Assembly: GCF_021730395.1 (NCBI RefSeq)
Contig: NC_069373.1
Location: 45,474,501 to 45,538,500 of the forward strand
Reading direction: 5' to 3'
DNA from: Mercenaria mercenaria
Taxonomy: Eukaryota > Mollusca > Bivalvia > Venerida > Veneridae
Length of the DNA: 64,000 nt
Positions within the stretch are counted from its first letter, which is position 1; every line of letters begins with the position of its first letter. The position numbers and the translations under genes were made by a program. Under the pieces are notes generated by a model, which searched no databases, was not told the DNA's origin, and saw only the letters and a program-made list of their open reading frames with translations. Below are positions 20,284 through 31,290 of the stretch, in pieces.

Positions 20284-23076
20284 CAAGAGGGCCATGATGA
20301 CCCTATATTGCTCATCTGAGTTTAATTGCTTGCTTGAACAAATTTCTTTGCTAAAGCTTAAAAACAACAAAAAACAGATGGCCATGATGGCTCTATATTG
20401 CTCACCGAGTACCACTGCTTTAACCAAAAACAAAAAGAAAAAATTCTTACAAGGTACAGATATGTCAAAATACACCTAAAAATTGGAGGTACCAATACAT
20501 TTTAAGTTTCAAGTCTTTATCTTAAATTGTACTAGTTATATCCAGAAAGCGAAGATTGCCAAAAAACATTAAGTTTGAAAGGGGCATAATTCTGTCAAAA
20601 ATACAATAAGAGTTATGGGGATTGTAAACACACATGCAGATGATGATTATACAGAAATGTTTTTAATTTCAAGTCATTATCTTTTAAAGTACCAAAGATA
20701 TGTCTATAAACAAAGCTTTCGAAAAATTTTAACATGAAATAATTCCAGGTATAACAACTTTGTGACCTTGACCTTGGGTTTAATGGCCCAGCCTCTGCAC
20801 ATACTTTGTTTGTGTGCTGGACAATGTTTATGTGAACTTACAGTGAGATATAAGCAATAGTAAAAAGGCAGTCTGAAAGACAGCTAAATCCCCCGTCACT
20901 TATGGATAGTGAAAGGGTAAACCTTGACCTTTAGCTGTGACCTGACCTTGAACTGACATGGCTGACTCATGAATTCTGCACAACATCTTGATGAGGTGAC
21001 CATTTGATCCAAGTTTCATGAAAATCCTTCAAGGGGTTTAGGAGATACAGAGCTCAAACCTTTGACCTTCAGTTGTGACCTTGACCTTAAGTTGACATGG
21101 CTGACTCATGAGTTCTTGATGAGGTGATCATTTGACCCTAGTTTGATGAAAATCTTTCAAGGGGTTTATGAGATACAGAGTGGACACAAATGGAAGGCTC
21201 AAACCTTGATCCTAAGTTGTGACCTTGACCTTGAGCCAGCATGGCTGACTCATGGTTCTGCACATCGTCTTGATGAGGTGATCATTTGACCCAAGTTTTA
21301 TAAAATTCCTTCAAGGTGTTTCGGAGATATAGAGCGGACACAAAATGGAAGGCTCAAACCTTTGACCTTGAGTTTTGACCTTGAGCCAACAAGGCTGACT
21401 CATGGGGTCTGCACATCGTCTTGATGAGGTGATCATTTGACCCAAGTTTCATGAAAATCCTTCAAGGGTTTAGAAGATATGGAGCAAACACGAACAGACG
21501 GGGCAAACAGTTACTTGCGGAGAACAGGTTTGTACTGGTATAGAATCCAGGAATACTGGTTAGGTTAACTGCCTAACTTACATGACTGAAATACTGTTGA
21601 AAAACGGCATTAAACCCCAAAACAAACAAACAAAACAAACGAACAGACTGAAGGACGGATGGAGACCATTCCTATAACCCCCATCACTTGTGGCAGGGAT
21701 TAACAAAGATATGACAGAAAAGCAAAGGTTGCAGAAAAACTTTAACCTTAAAAATAGCCCAAGTATAACACCTTGGTGACCTTGACCTTGGGTATAATGG
21801 GCCCAGCCCCTGCACATTCTTCAGTGTTAATGTGAAGTTATAGTAAGATATAAGCATTAGTAACAAAGATATGACAGAAAAAACAAAGGTTGCCGAAAAA
21901 CTTTAACCTTAAAAAATAACCCAAGTATAACATCTTGGTGACCTTGACCTATGTATAATTGGCCCAGCCTCTGCACATAATTTGTTTGTATGCTGGACAA
22001 TGTTTATGTGAACTAAAAGTGAGACATAAGCAATAGTAACAAAGAGATGACAGAAAATCAAGGTTGCCGAAAAACTTTAACCTTAAAAATAACCCAAGTA
22101 TAACACCTTGGTGACCTTAACCTTATGTATAATGGGCCCAGCCCCTGCACACACTTTGTCTGTATGCAGGACAATGTTTATGTGAAGTTACAGTAAGATA
22201 ATTATAGTAACAAAGATATGACAGAAAAATAAAGGTTGCCGAAAAACATTAACCAAGAAAGCTCACGCCGACAACGGGGCAAGTAGAATAGCCCCCCTTT
22301 TCTCTGAATAGTGGAGCTAAAAAATGAATGTTTAAAAGCCTAGGCCTTGCATTTTCAGGCAAGAAGATTTTCAAGTTTTCTCCTTTTTAAGTCTTTGTAA
22401 AACATGAGACACCCTGGACGGGGCCTCTTTTCACTTCAGGGGCATAATTTGAATAATCTTGGTAAAGGACACTAGGCAATGCAATGCTAACAAATATCAA
22501 AAGCCTAGGCCTTGCAGTTTCAGACAAAAAGATTTTAAAGTTTTTCCTACATAAGTCTGTGTAAAACTTGGTACCCGGGCTGGGCCTCTTTTCACCCTAG
22601 GGGCATAATTTGAACAATCTTAATAGAGGACCACAAGGCAATGCTACATACCAAATATCAAAGGCCTAGGTCTTGTGGTTTCAGACAAGAAGATTTTTAA
22701 AGTTTTTTCCTATATAAGTCTTTATAAACCATGTGACCCCAGGGACGAGGCCACAGTTGACCCTAGGGGATAATTTGATTAATCTTTGTAGAGGACCACT
22801 ATATGATGCTACATACCAAATATCAAAGTCCTTGGCCCTGTGGTTTTTGACAAGAAGATTTTTAAAGTGTTTCCTTTCAGTTGCCATGGCAACCAGAGTT
22901 CTGTATAAAATTCAGTTATTAAAGAAGAAGACCATTTAAGGAACATCCCTGTGAAGTTTCATCAAAATTGGCCTGGTGGTTTAGGACGAGATGTTGTTTA
23001 AAGGAAAGTGTGGACAGACGCCGGATGGTGAGCGATCACAATAGTTCACCCTGAGCCTTTGGCTCAGGTGAGCTAA
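20284..23076 (+). mobile_element. Capped tandem-array repeat, copy A (2.8 kb)
   Basis: Begins caagagggccatgatgaccc and ends ggctcaggtgagctaa. The short outer blocks (gctcatctgag near the start, ctcaggtgagc at the end) are inverted complements. Inside are three unrelated tandem arrays: a ~145-bp unit (about 20900..21500, with ttgatgaggtgatcatttga), a ~165-bp unit (about 21690..22260, with caaagatatgacagaaaa) and a ~175-bp unit (about 22320..22920, with ctaggcaatgctacat). A second start-like block (ggccatgatggctctatatt) lies at 20380, so two members may be nested. No protein is encoded. This is a common type of non-autonomous repeat in bivalve genomes; I cannot name its mover. Confidence 0.75.
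21545..21645 (+). repeat. 5'-truncated SINE tail inside copy A
   Basis: Has tacatgactgaaatactgtt and aacggcattaaacccc followed by an aaac-rich tail, as in other bivalve SINE tails in this window. It is inserted between two tandem arrays of the surrounding repeat. Confidence 0.6.
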
Positions 23077-23224
23077 GAAAGTCAACATTGAAGACACATA
23101 AAGGGCAAAAACATGCATCTAAAATAACAGACATAGCTAAGCAATTAATAAAGTTTTTGTGAAACTGGGGCTAGAAGTTAATAAATTTCAGCTTGTTTTT
23201 ATGACAATAATCTTTAATAATTAA

Positions 23225-24161
23225 CAAGAGTCATGACCCTAAAGCGCTCACCTTTGTACAAGTGTGTTTGTATAAATCAGAGTTAGGTTTCTTCTGTGCA
23301 AGCCTATATTATACACATGTCAAACACACTTTGAACCTAGGGCAATAATCTGAACAATTGCAGTAGACATTACAAAACTGATATTACACGCCCCAAATAT
23401 GAAGGCTCTAGCTATTATTGATTCAGAGAAAAAGATTTTTCAAAGTTTCTAATATAAAAGCCTATAATAAGTACATGTCAGACACAGGGGCGTGGCCATT
23501 TTTTTACCTTAAGGCAATAATTTGGACAAGTACCGTATACATGAAGGAAAAAGTTACCACGCCCCCTGGCAGCAATGTTTTTGAAGAATCAGAATTATTT
23601 GAAATTTTTTTTGAAGATTTTCCTATAGAAATCTATGTAAAATCAAGTGACCCCCTGGGGCAGGGGCAATTTTGACCCCGGGGTCATGATTTGAACAACT
23701 TTAGTAGAGATCCACTAGGCAATGCTACATGTTAAATATCTAAGCTGTAGGGCTTCTGGTTTTCGAGAAGAAGATTTTTTTAAGATTTTTCTATGTAAAA
23801 TCAAGTGACCCCTGGGGCGGGGTCTATTTTGACCTGGGGTCATGATTTGAACAAACTTGGTAGAGGTCCACTAGGCAATGCTTCACACCAAATATCTAAG
23901 CTCTAGGGCTTCTGGTTTTTGAGAAGAAGATTTTTAAGTTTTTCCTTTCGGTTGCCATGGCAATCAGAGTTCTGCATGGAATTCAATTCTTTGAACAATT
24001 TTTGTAGAGCTTCACTCAAAGAACATTCCTGTGAAGTTTGGATGAAATTTGCCTAGCGGTTAATGAGGAGATGTTGTTTGAAGTAAAGTTTACGGACAAC
24101 GGATGACGGACGGTGAGTGATCCTAATAGCTCACCCTGAGCCTTTGGCTCTGGTGAGCTAA
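23225..24161 (+). mobile_element. Capped tandem-array repeat, copy B (0.9 kb)
   Basis: Starts caagagtcatgaccctaaag with cgctcacc and ends gcctttggctctggtgagct. The inside has about three to four units of a ~175-185-bp repeat with ctaggcaatgcta, tcatgatttgaacaa and tcaagtgacccc. The unit is related to the third array of copy A. Confidence 0.75.
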
Positions 24162-24245
24162 TAAAAACAAAAAATGTCTAAAAATGCCATTTTAACCCTT
24201 AGTGTGATATAGGAGAAGTAGCACAGATCAAAGATTCTGACAAAT

Positions 24246-24882
24246 CAAGGGTCATGACTCTGATAAAAATTATTTATTAGAACATGAAGATAATATGCAC
24301 AACTTTGCTCCACACTAATCACTTGCGAGATTTGTGAAAATTCAGCCTAATTGTTTACAGCAAGTAGTATAAACAAGATAAAATATAACAAATCAATAGA
24401 ACTTCACTGAAAAGCACTGAAGCTGAGCATACCAATAATATGCATAACAAGACTATAAGGATCTTACATGCCTGCCGATGTAAGACAGGTTTTTCTATAC
24501 CACGAGGGATAGTGTGGAATGAAAAACCAAGCATTATCCGAGCTGTCCCGAGATAGGAAACAGCTGTCTTACACATGCAGACATGTTAGATAATTTTTCT
24601 TGCTCATCACGTTAAAATTAGATCATGGAGGCAATAGATCTGTGTTTTCCTGACGAAACTTATATAGTTTATGACGTCATAATAGTTACAGTACTTTAGA
24701 CAAGGTTTTTCCCTAGGGAAAGGCAGGAATATCCAGAGGACATCCAAGCCAAGTTTCATCATCTGCCTGCCACCAAATGATTTAAGAGATGTAGGTTAAG
24801 AAAAGTATGGACGGGCGGATAGACATGCAATGAGTGACAACAATTACTCACCCCTGAGCACTTTGTGATCAGGTTGAGCTAC
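24246..24882 (+). mobile_element. Capped repeat remnant, copy C
   Basis: The end block at 24838..24882 (actcacccctgagcactttg, aggttgagct) and the usual pre-end segment (gatgtaggttaagaaaagta, tggacgg) are clear. A start-like block (caagggtcatgactctgat) lies at 24246 but the inside is decayed. An inverted pair, atgtaagacag at 24479 and ctgtcttacacat at 24562, suggests a small palindromic insert. Confidence 0.45.
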
Positions 24883-25356
24883 AAAAAATGGAAAATTTCC
24901 TGTCACTACTCCCTTAACATAAAAGTGCAAGCTTTTGATAGACATTTTCTTTTTCATTTTAAACATTTTTATTTCATTTTCAAACAATAAATCCCACATG
25001 TAAACAAGGCACGGTAATCAATTGTGTATAAACAAGAACAACAACATCAATTTAAACTTTAAAGGCGTACCAAATTTAATATATCGCCTGTAACGCTAGG
25101 GTATTTTTGTGAAATGATTTTTAGTACATGGAGATAAAGAATTAAAGTACGATTATAACAGTAGCTTGATCTGGGAGGTTGTATTAGGCCTTTGGCGATT
25201 TTACCACAGCGGGTCAGACTTTGCGCTTGCAGGCCTCGTGTGTTCCAGGTCTGGCAAAATGCACTCCAAGCCAAATACCACATCCAAGATCTAACTACTT
25301 TTATAATAACCCTATTATACTGGTGACATACAATAAAACTTAAAATATTCATTAAC
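24883..25356. other. No gene recognised; repeat-like
   Basis: A minus-strand frame of 99 codons (25059..25358) shows no family resemblance. The middle (25130..25300) reads like decayed repeat. Confidence 0.3.
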
Positions 25357-26315
25357 AATTAAAAGTCCAGTCTTGTCTGCTTTGTTCCAGCCCTTGTTCA
25401 TATAGCTGTATACATAAGGTTCATGGACCCCATCTCCAACAGTGCTTCTTTCAACTTGCTCCTTTCACATGGCAGAAATCTCGTATTTAAGGAGGTACAT
25501 CAGGAGGTACATCTAATCTGAAAAGGATTTCTCTATGTAACAAAATAGTATATTATCATTAAATTTATTTCTGTATGTATTTCACTTGCAAAATTTCTTT
25601 TTTTTGTTGTTTAAATACAATTCAATTTTGCCACAGTATTTCAGCTATGTAATGGTGTTCAGTTAACCTATTAAGTGTTCCTATATTTACTGTCATTCTT
25701 TGACAGTAGCTATTTACAGTAACAATACTGACAAGTCACCATTGTAAATGAGAAAGAAATGGAGGATGAAAGACTTCAGACATGTTATTCTCTCAAACTG
25801 TTTAAGAGAATGAAACTGAAGCTGAAAACATTTCAGTTTCAGTTTTAAGAGAATAGATGCATATAGCCAAGGGATTAAACTTGTAGCATTTTGATTCATA
25901 GTCTAGTGCTCTATCTTCTGAGCTAGTAATATAAAGTATCAGATGTTAAATTTTCAAACCACTGAAGCCATCACTTGGTCAAAATCAAACTGACCACATT
26001 CAAAAGCTTGTGAATGAAGTTCTTCCATTAAAATTAATTATGGGTTTCACTACTTTTTGCCAGCATGATCATGATAATTCTATTTAATGTTCTTCCATTA
26101 ACTTCCTTTGAGCAAAATTAAAATCTAGCATGGTTTGGTATTATAATTTCACAAATACAGGAAACATTAAGAGTAAGTTGATCAATACATACTATATATA
26201 CTTTAAATAACCAGCCCTGACTGTCAGTGCAAGTATTGCCTTCAGTTCCATCAGTGTTGTACATCATTGGTGAATGATCTGAATGGATTATCCACATTAA
26301 ATCACTAAATGGCAT
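25357..26315 (-). CDS. Possible two-exon fragment of a host gene (weak)
   Basis: Two minus-strand blocks look protein-like and are compatible in phase. Block 1 (26315..26202) reads MPFSDLMWIIHSDHSPMM, then NTDGTEGNTCTDSQGWLFK, followed by GTATAT as a possible donor. Block 2 (25461..25357) follows an AG and reads EQVERSTVGDGVHEPYVYSY, then MNKGWNKADKTG. The composition (aromatic, charged, cysteine) is unlike random translation of this AT-rich DNA, but I recognise no family. The acceptor of block 2 has a poor pyrimidine tract, and no further exon was found. Confidence 0.25.
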
Positions 26316-26910
26316 CTTTGAGTCAGCTCACTGCTAAACCCTGGCTACCATATGAGCTGAGGATCTCTATCAGCATGCTGTGACCTAATATAAACAAAAT
26401 AAAAATGTTAACAGTTTGTCTGAAAATTGTTTTGTAACAAGTCTTGGGGTTTTAGTATCTACTTAATAAATTCCATTTATAAGCAGCAATATCAATCTTT
26501 AAATTACATTAATATTTTGGTACTAAGGAAAATCATAATAGCAAATGAATGCAAACAATGCCAGAAATCAGCATGTCAGCTTTTTTTGTAAAAGATTGTC
26601 TAGGAGTATGGACTTCCTTTTTCCATGTATTTTGGGTTATTTTTATCTTTCATTTTGTTGCAAATGAAATATCAATAATACTAAATCAGTGTTCATCTAA
26701 CACTTCAATCTACATTGTAAATTGTTCACAAATACCAGCTTTCACTCGATAGTTTACATTTTCTTTCCAAATGTAAATAACAGGGTAATACAAAATAATA
26801 TAGAGTTCCATGTTGATTCACTTATTGTAATATAAATCATTGATAAAAGATGAACAAGTGCAACAAACCTGTCAATGAGTAATGTATTTGAAATAACTTG
26901 ACAAAAAAAA
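26316..26910. other. No gene recognised
   Basis: AT-rich spacer with short unsupported frames only. Confidence 0.4.
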
Positions 26911-28807
26911 CAAGAGGACCATGATGGTCCTGAATCGCTCACCTCTTCCCACATGACCCAGTTTTGAGTATGACGTCGTTTTTTCTATTATTTGACATAG
27001 TGACCTAGTTTTTGAGCTCATGTGACCCAGTTTTGAACTTGACCTAGATATTATCAAGATAAAAATTCTGACCAATTTTTATGAAGATCCATTGAAAAAT
27101 ATGGTCTCTAGAGAGGTCACAAGGTTTTTCTATTATTTGACCTACTGACCTAGTTTTCGAAGGTACGTGATCCTGTTTTGAATTTTAACTAGATATCATC
27201 AAAGTGAATATTCTCACTAATTTTCATGAAGATCTCATGAAAAATATGGCCTCTAGAGAGGTCACAAGGTTTTTCTATTTTTATACCTACTGACCTAGTT
27301 TTTGACCGCACGTGACCCAGTTTCGAAACCTGACCTAGATATCATCAAGGTGAACATTCAGATCAATTTTCATGAAGATCCATTGAAAAATATGGCCTCT
27401 AGAGAGGTCAAAAGATTTTTCTAATTTTAGACCTACTGACCTAGTTTTTGACCGCAGTTGACCCAGTTTCAAACTGACCTAGATATCATCAAGAAGATGA
27501 ACATTCAGACCAACTTTCATACAGATCCCATGAAAAGTATGGCCTCTAGAGAGGTCACAAGGTTTTTTTTTATTATTTGACATACTGACCAAGTTTTTTA
27601 AGGCATGTGACCCAGTTTCAAAACTGACCTAGATATCATCAAGGTGAACATTCTGAAAAATTTTATGAAGATCCATTCAAGGGTATGGCCTCTAGAGAGG
27701 TCACAAGGTTTTTCTATTTCAAGACCTACTGACCTAGTTTTTGATTGCAGTTGACCCAGTTTCGAACTTGACCTATATATCATCAAGATAAACATTCAGA
27801 CCAACTTTCATACAGATCCCATGAAAAATATGGCCTTTAAAGAGGTCACAAGGTTTTTCTATTATTTGACCTATTGACCTAGTTTTGATGGCACGTGACC
27901 CACTTTCACACTCGATCTAGATATCATCAAGATAAACATCCAGACCAAATTTCATGAAGATCCCATGAAAAATATGGCCTCTAGAGAGGTCACAAGATCT
28001 TTCTATTATTTGACCTACTGACCTAGTTTTTTGAAGGCACTTGACCCACTTTCGAACTTGACCTAGATATCATCAAGGTGAACATTCTGACCAACTTTCA
28101 TGAAGATCTCATGAAATATATGGCCTCTAGAGAGGTCAAAAGGTTTTTCTATTTTTAGGCCTACTGACCTAGTTTTTGACCGCACGTGACCTGGTTTTGA
28201 ACTTGATCTAGATATCATCAAGATGAACATTTGGACCAACTTTCATACAGATCCCATGAAAATATGGCCTTTAGAGAGGTCACAAGGTTTTTCCATTATC
28301 TGACCTACTGACCTAGTTTTTGAAGGCACATGACCCAGTTTCAAACTTGACCTAGATATCATCAGGTGAACGTTCTGACCAATTTTCATGAAGATCTTGT
28401 GAAATATATGGCCTCTAGAGAGGTCACAAGTTTTTCTATTTTTAGACCTACTGACCTAGTTTTGGGACCGGACGTGACCCAGTTTCGAACTTGACCTAGA
28501 TATCATCAAGATGAACATTCTGACCAATTTTCATGAAGATCTTGTGAAATATATGGCCTCTAGAGAAGTCACAAGGTTTTTCTATTTTTAGACCTACTGA
28601 CCTAGTTTTTGAAGGCACTTGACCCAGTTTCGAACTTGACCTAGATATCATCAAGATGAACATTCTGACCAACTTTCATAAAGATCCCACAAAAAATGTG
28701 ACCTCTAGAGTGGTCACAAGCAAAAGTTTACGGACGCACGCACGCACGGACGACGGACACCGCGCGATCACAAAAGCTCGACTTGTCACTTTGTGACAGG
28801 TGAGCTA
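26911..28807 (+). mobile_element. Capped tandem-array repeat, copy D (1.9 kb, ~12 units)
   Basis: Starts caagaggaccatgatggtcc followed by cgctcacc and ends gtgacaggtgagctaa. Between the caps are about 12 tandem copies of a ~145-bp unit. Each unit has gacctactgacctagttttt, cctagatatcatcaag, a catgaagatc segment and ggcctctagagaggtcac. After the last unit comes a short acgcacg/gacggac GC-rich stretch before the end cap. Confidence 0.85.
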
Positions 28808-29239
28808 AAAATTAAAATTTATTTAAAAAAAAAAAGATATAAAAAGGCATAATTATGCAATCCACTTGTACTGTTATTTCGCCTGAGGAACAGTTTGTTC
28901 ATACATGTAAAATGATGTAATCAGTTACCAAAACACAAGTAGAAGGAATTGTTTGTGAAATCTTCATTTAATTTTGTTTCTCATAATGGTCAACAAATGT
29001 GTGGAAAACATATACCATGATCTTCCTGTCCAAAATATTAAAGAAAAGGACTTGTCAAAACATAATAAAATATCAGATTTGTTTACTCTATTTGTGTCAG
29101 TTCATTTGGTATTTCTTGGTTATGAACGTTTCCAAAGAAATTGCAAGGAAGTGGCTAGGGGCCCGGTAACGAATATACATGTAATATTACGTACTGTATT
29201 TCTAATTTGTATAAGGTAATTACTGGGGAAAGTTAATAT
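28808..29239. other. No gene recognised
   Basis: An 81-codon plus-strand frame (28974..29219) has no family resemblance and runs to the edge of a MITE. Confidence 0.35.
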
Positions 29240-29475
29240 GAGCCTCGCCATGTGAAAACCAACATAGTGGCTTTGCGACCAGCATGGATCAAGACAAGCC
29301 TGCGCATCCACGCATTCTTGCCAGGATCCATGCTGTTCGCTTTCAAAGCCTATTGCAATTAGAGAAACCATTAGCGAACAGTATGGATCCTGGTCAGACT
29401 GCGCAGATGCACAGGCTGGTCTCAATCCATGCTGGTCGCAAACGCACTATGTTGGTTTTCTCATGGTGCGGCTCA
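29240..29475 (-). mobile_element. Palindromic MITE, copy 1 (236 bp)
   Basis: The two ends are inverted: gagcctcgccatgtgaaaac at the left, and on the minus strand from the right gagccgcaccatgagaaaac. Inner arms hold catggatcctgg/ccaggatccatg and gcctgcgcat-type segments. It matches 33340..33575, in the opposite orientation as judged by the asymmetric centre (ctattgcaattagagaaacc here). Confidence 0.9.
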
Positions 29476-29862
29476 ATTATTAGTTATCATAAAGTTGGCG
29501 TTTTTTGTAAATATTTTATATATAATTAATCTCGCACGGATTTGATGCATATCTATTGAATATGAAATTATAACAGCGATTTCCAGTAGTCATGTTATTT
29601 ATTTACCCATGCAGTAAAACAAATTCAACAATTCATGACTTGATTACTAAAGAAAACGTTCAGATAAATATTTGAACTCTTCAGTCCTGAGAATAAAAAG
29701 AATTACGGTGTACAAATTCCTCGGGATTGAAGAATTATAAATCTGTAAGATTCTACTTGTTAAAGACTAAAGTTGTTTCCTGTCACATTCAATGTATTTA
29801 AATTGATGAGAAAAATACGAGAGCAAACATTTGAAATCATCTCCTGGTTTTAAAGATAAATA
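29476..29862. other. No gene recognised
   Basis: Short AT-rich spacer between two palindromic repeats. Confidence 0.4.
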
Positions 29863-30012
29863 GAGAATAATAGGTTAGTGCCGTAGATGAGAAAGTTTAT
29901 CTGGCGAGGTGGAGGAGGTTATCGGGTGAGCCGAAGGCGAACCTGATAACGTCCGGAGCCGAGCCAGATAAACTTTCTCCATCTTAGGCACTAACCTATT
30001 ATTCTATTTATC
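29863..30012. repeat. Palindromic repeat (~150 bp)
   Basis: aataataggttagtgccgta at the left is answered by ggcactaacctattatt at the right, and gaaagtttatctggc by gccagataaactttc. The centre also pairs (gttatcgggt with acctgataac). It can form one long hairpin, as MITE-like repeats of bivalves do. Confidence 0.9.
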
Positions 30013-30079
30013 TTGTCATTACTTCATTTTCCGATATTTGGCAATTTATTTTACAAAAATAAGTGTGCGACAACCGCTT

Positions 30080-30125
30080 TAATGACGTCATATTCGTAAT
30101 GACGTCACTTATATAATGACGTGAT
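30080..30125. promoter_or_regulatory. Cluster of CRE-like sites
   Basis: Three near-regularly spaced motifs: TGACGTCA twice (about 30084 and 30102) and TGACGTGA once (about 30118). TGACGTCA is the consensus binding site of CREB/ATF proteins. No gene is evident downstream, and the surroundings are repeat-like, so a role is unproven. Confidence 0.4.
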
Positions 30126-30265
30126 TACCGGCAAAATCGCAATAACTTCTTCGTTTTTGAATGAAAACTCATTATTTGACCACTCATTTTCTTAGTTCGG
30201 ATATTTCCAACACAATGATGATGGTTTCGTTGCAAAATTTCTTATGACAACAATATCGATCATAA

Positions 30266-30325
30266 GGTCACATGATCAACTGACCGTATATCACTGGTCA
30301 CATGATCAACTGACGGTATATCAAG
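30266..30325. repeat. 30-bp direct duplication
   Basis: ggtcacatgatcaactgac followed by (c/g)gtatatca occurs at 30267 and again at 30297. Confidence 0.85.
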
Positions 30326-31129
30326 AAAGATATACGGCACCCTGATATTGGGTCGAAAATACTGCAAGTGACAGGATAAAATATAGTATCCTCCAAAAGG
30401 ACACTTGTGCACTGACACTAGTAACCAAAGCAATATAATAAGTAAAGATTCTATAGGTTAGGTACTGATCCATACCCCTAGACACTTTTTTTTGGTAATT
30501 TTCTCCTCTACTGGAATTATTCACTTGTCTCACCCGATCAAAATTTTTCTTCCCCGAGCTAGATCTTAACAATATCCCGAGAGTCTGTAGTAAATTAATG
30601 TAGACACACTGCTGATTCTTGCACCATTGGTGCATATATATCCGGTTAATGGTACAGTTACCTGTATTCACTGTTGTCCAACTAATAAATAATTCTGTAT
30701 CCAGCCATCACTTCTGCACATAGATGAATATGCCGTTACATGACTGACACATCATGCAGCCAACTCTTAATTAAATCTGATTTTCCTCCGGAATTGAACA
30801 TCATAAAAATATTTCCGCTTTTTTCAAAATCTAGTTGCTTCCCTTGTTAAATATGACTAAAGTCTATACGAAAGAAAAATTAACACAGAAATGTCAAAAG
30901 TTACCGATCAACCACCGACTCCCAGACACTCCATTAAGCGCTATTGGTAACAAAAGGAGCATGTTTTTCCTTCTTACTGGGAGAAAGATCTTTACAGCCT
31001 CTGTAAGAACAAGGTATTCAGAGTCCGATCTGTTCTGTAGCTTTCCTGCGGCGCTTCCCTTATTTTGTCGCAGACGAATGACATATTGCGGCAAACAGCG
31101 CGTGCGCTATATTTTTTAACTTCAATTCG
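30326..31129. other. No gene recognised
   Basis: Frames of 116 codons (minus, 30321..30671) and 94 codons (plus, 30835..31119) occur, but neither resembles a known protein. The right part leads into the inverted repeat end. Confidence 0.35.
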
Positions 31130-31290
31130 AGAGTACAATTTGGTCCTAAGTCAAAAGTTAGGACTAAGTCTGTGACTAAAGATAAGATTGTTTATTGAAA
31201 CGGTCTTAAGTGCAATCCTATTCCATCCTTATTTTGGTCCTAGGTCCTAGGACCTAGGACTAACTTAAGACTCTCCATGAAACGCGGACC
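31130..31290 (-). repeat. Repeat end with sub-terminal tcctagg motifs (right partner)
   Basis: Reads inward, on the minus strand, with gcgtttcatggagagtctta, the partner of the block at 16960. It includes a perfect 24-bp palindrome at 31237..31260 built from tcctagg/cctagga units. Confidence 0.6.

Noticed and set aside
21578-21866. Minus-strand frames with membrane-like stretches
   Set aside because: They lie in a tandem array and a SINE tail of the capped repeat and recur with its period.
26911-28807. CRISPR-like array
   Set aside because: Units of ~145 bp follow head to tail without unique spacers, and no cas gene exists. It is a eukaryotic tandem repeat.
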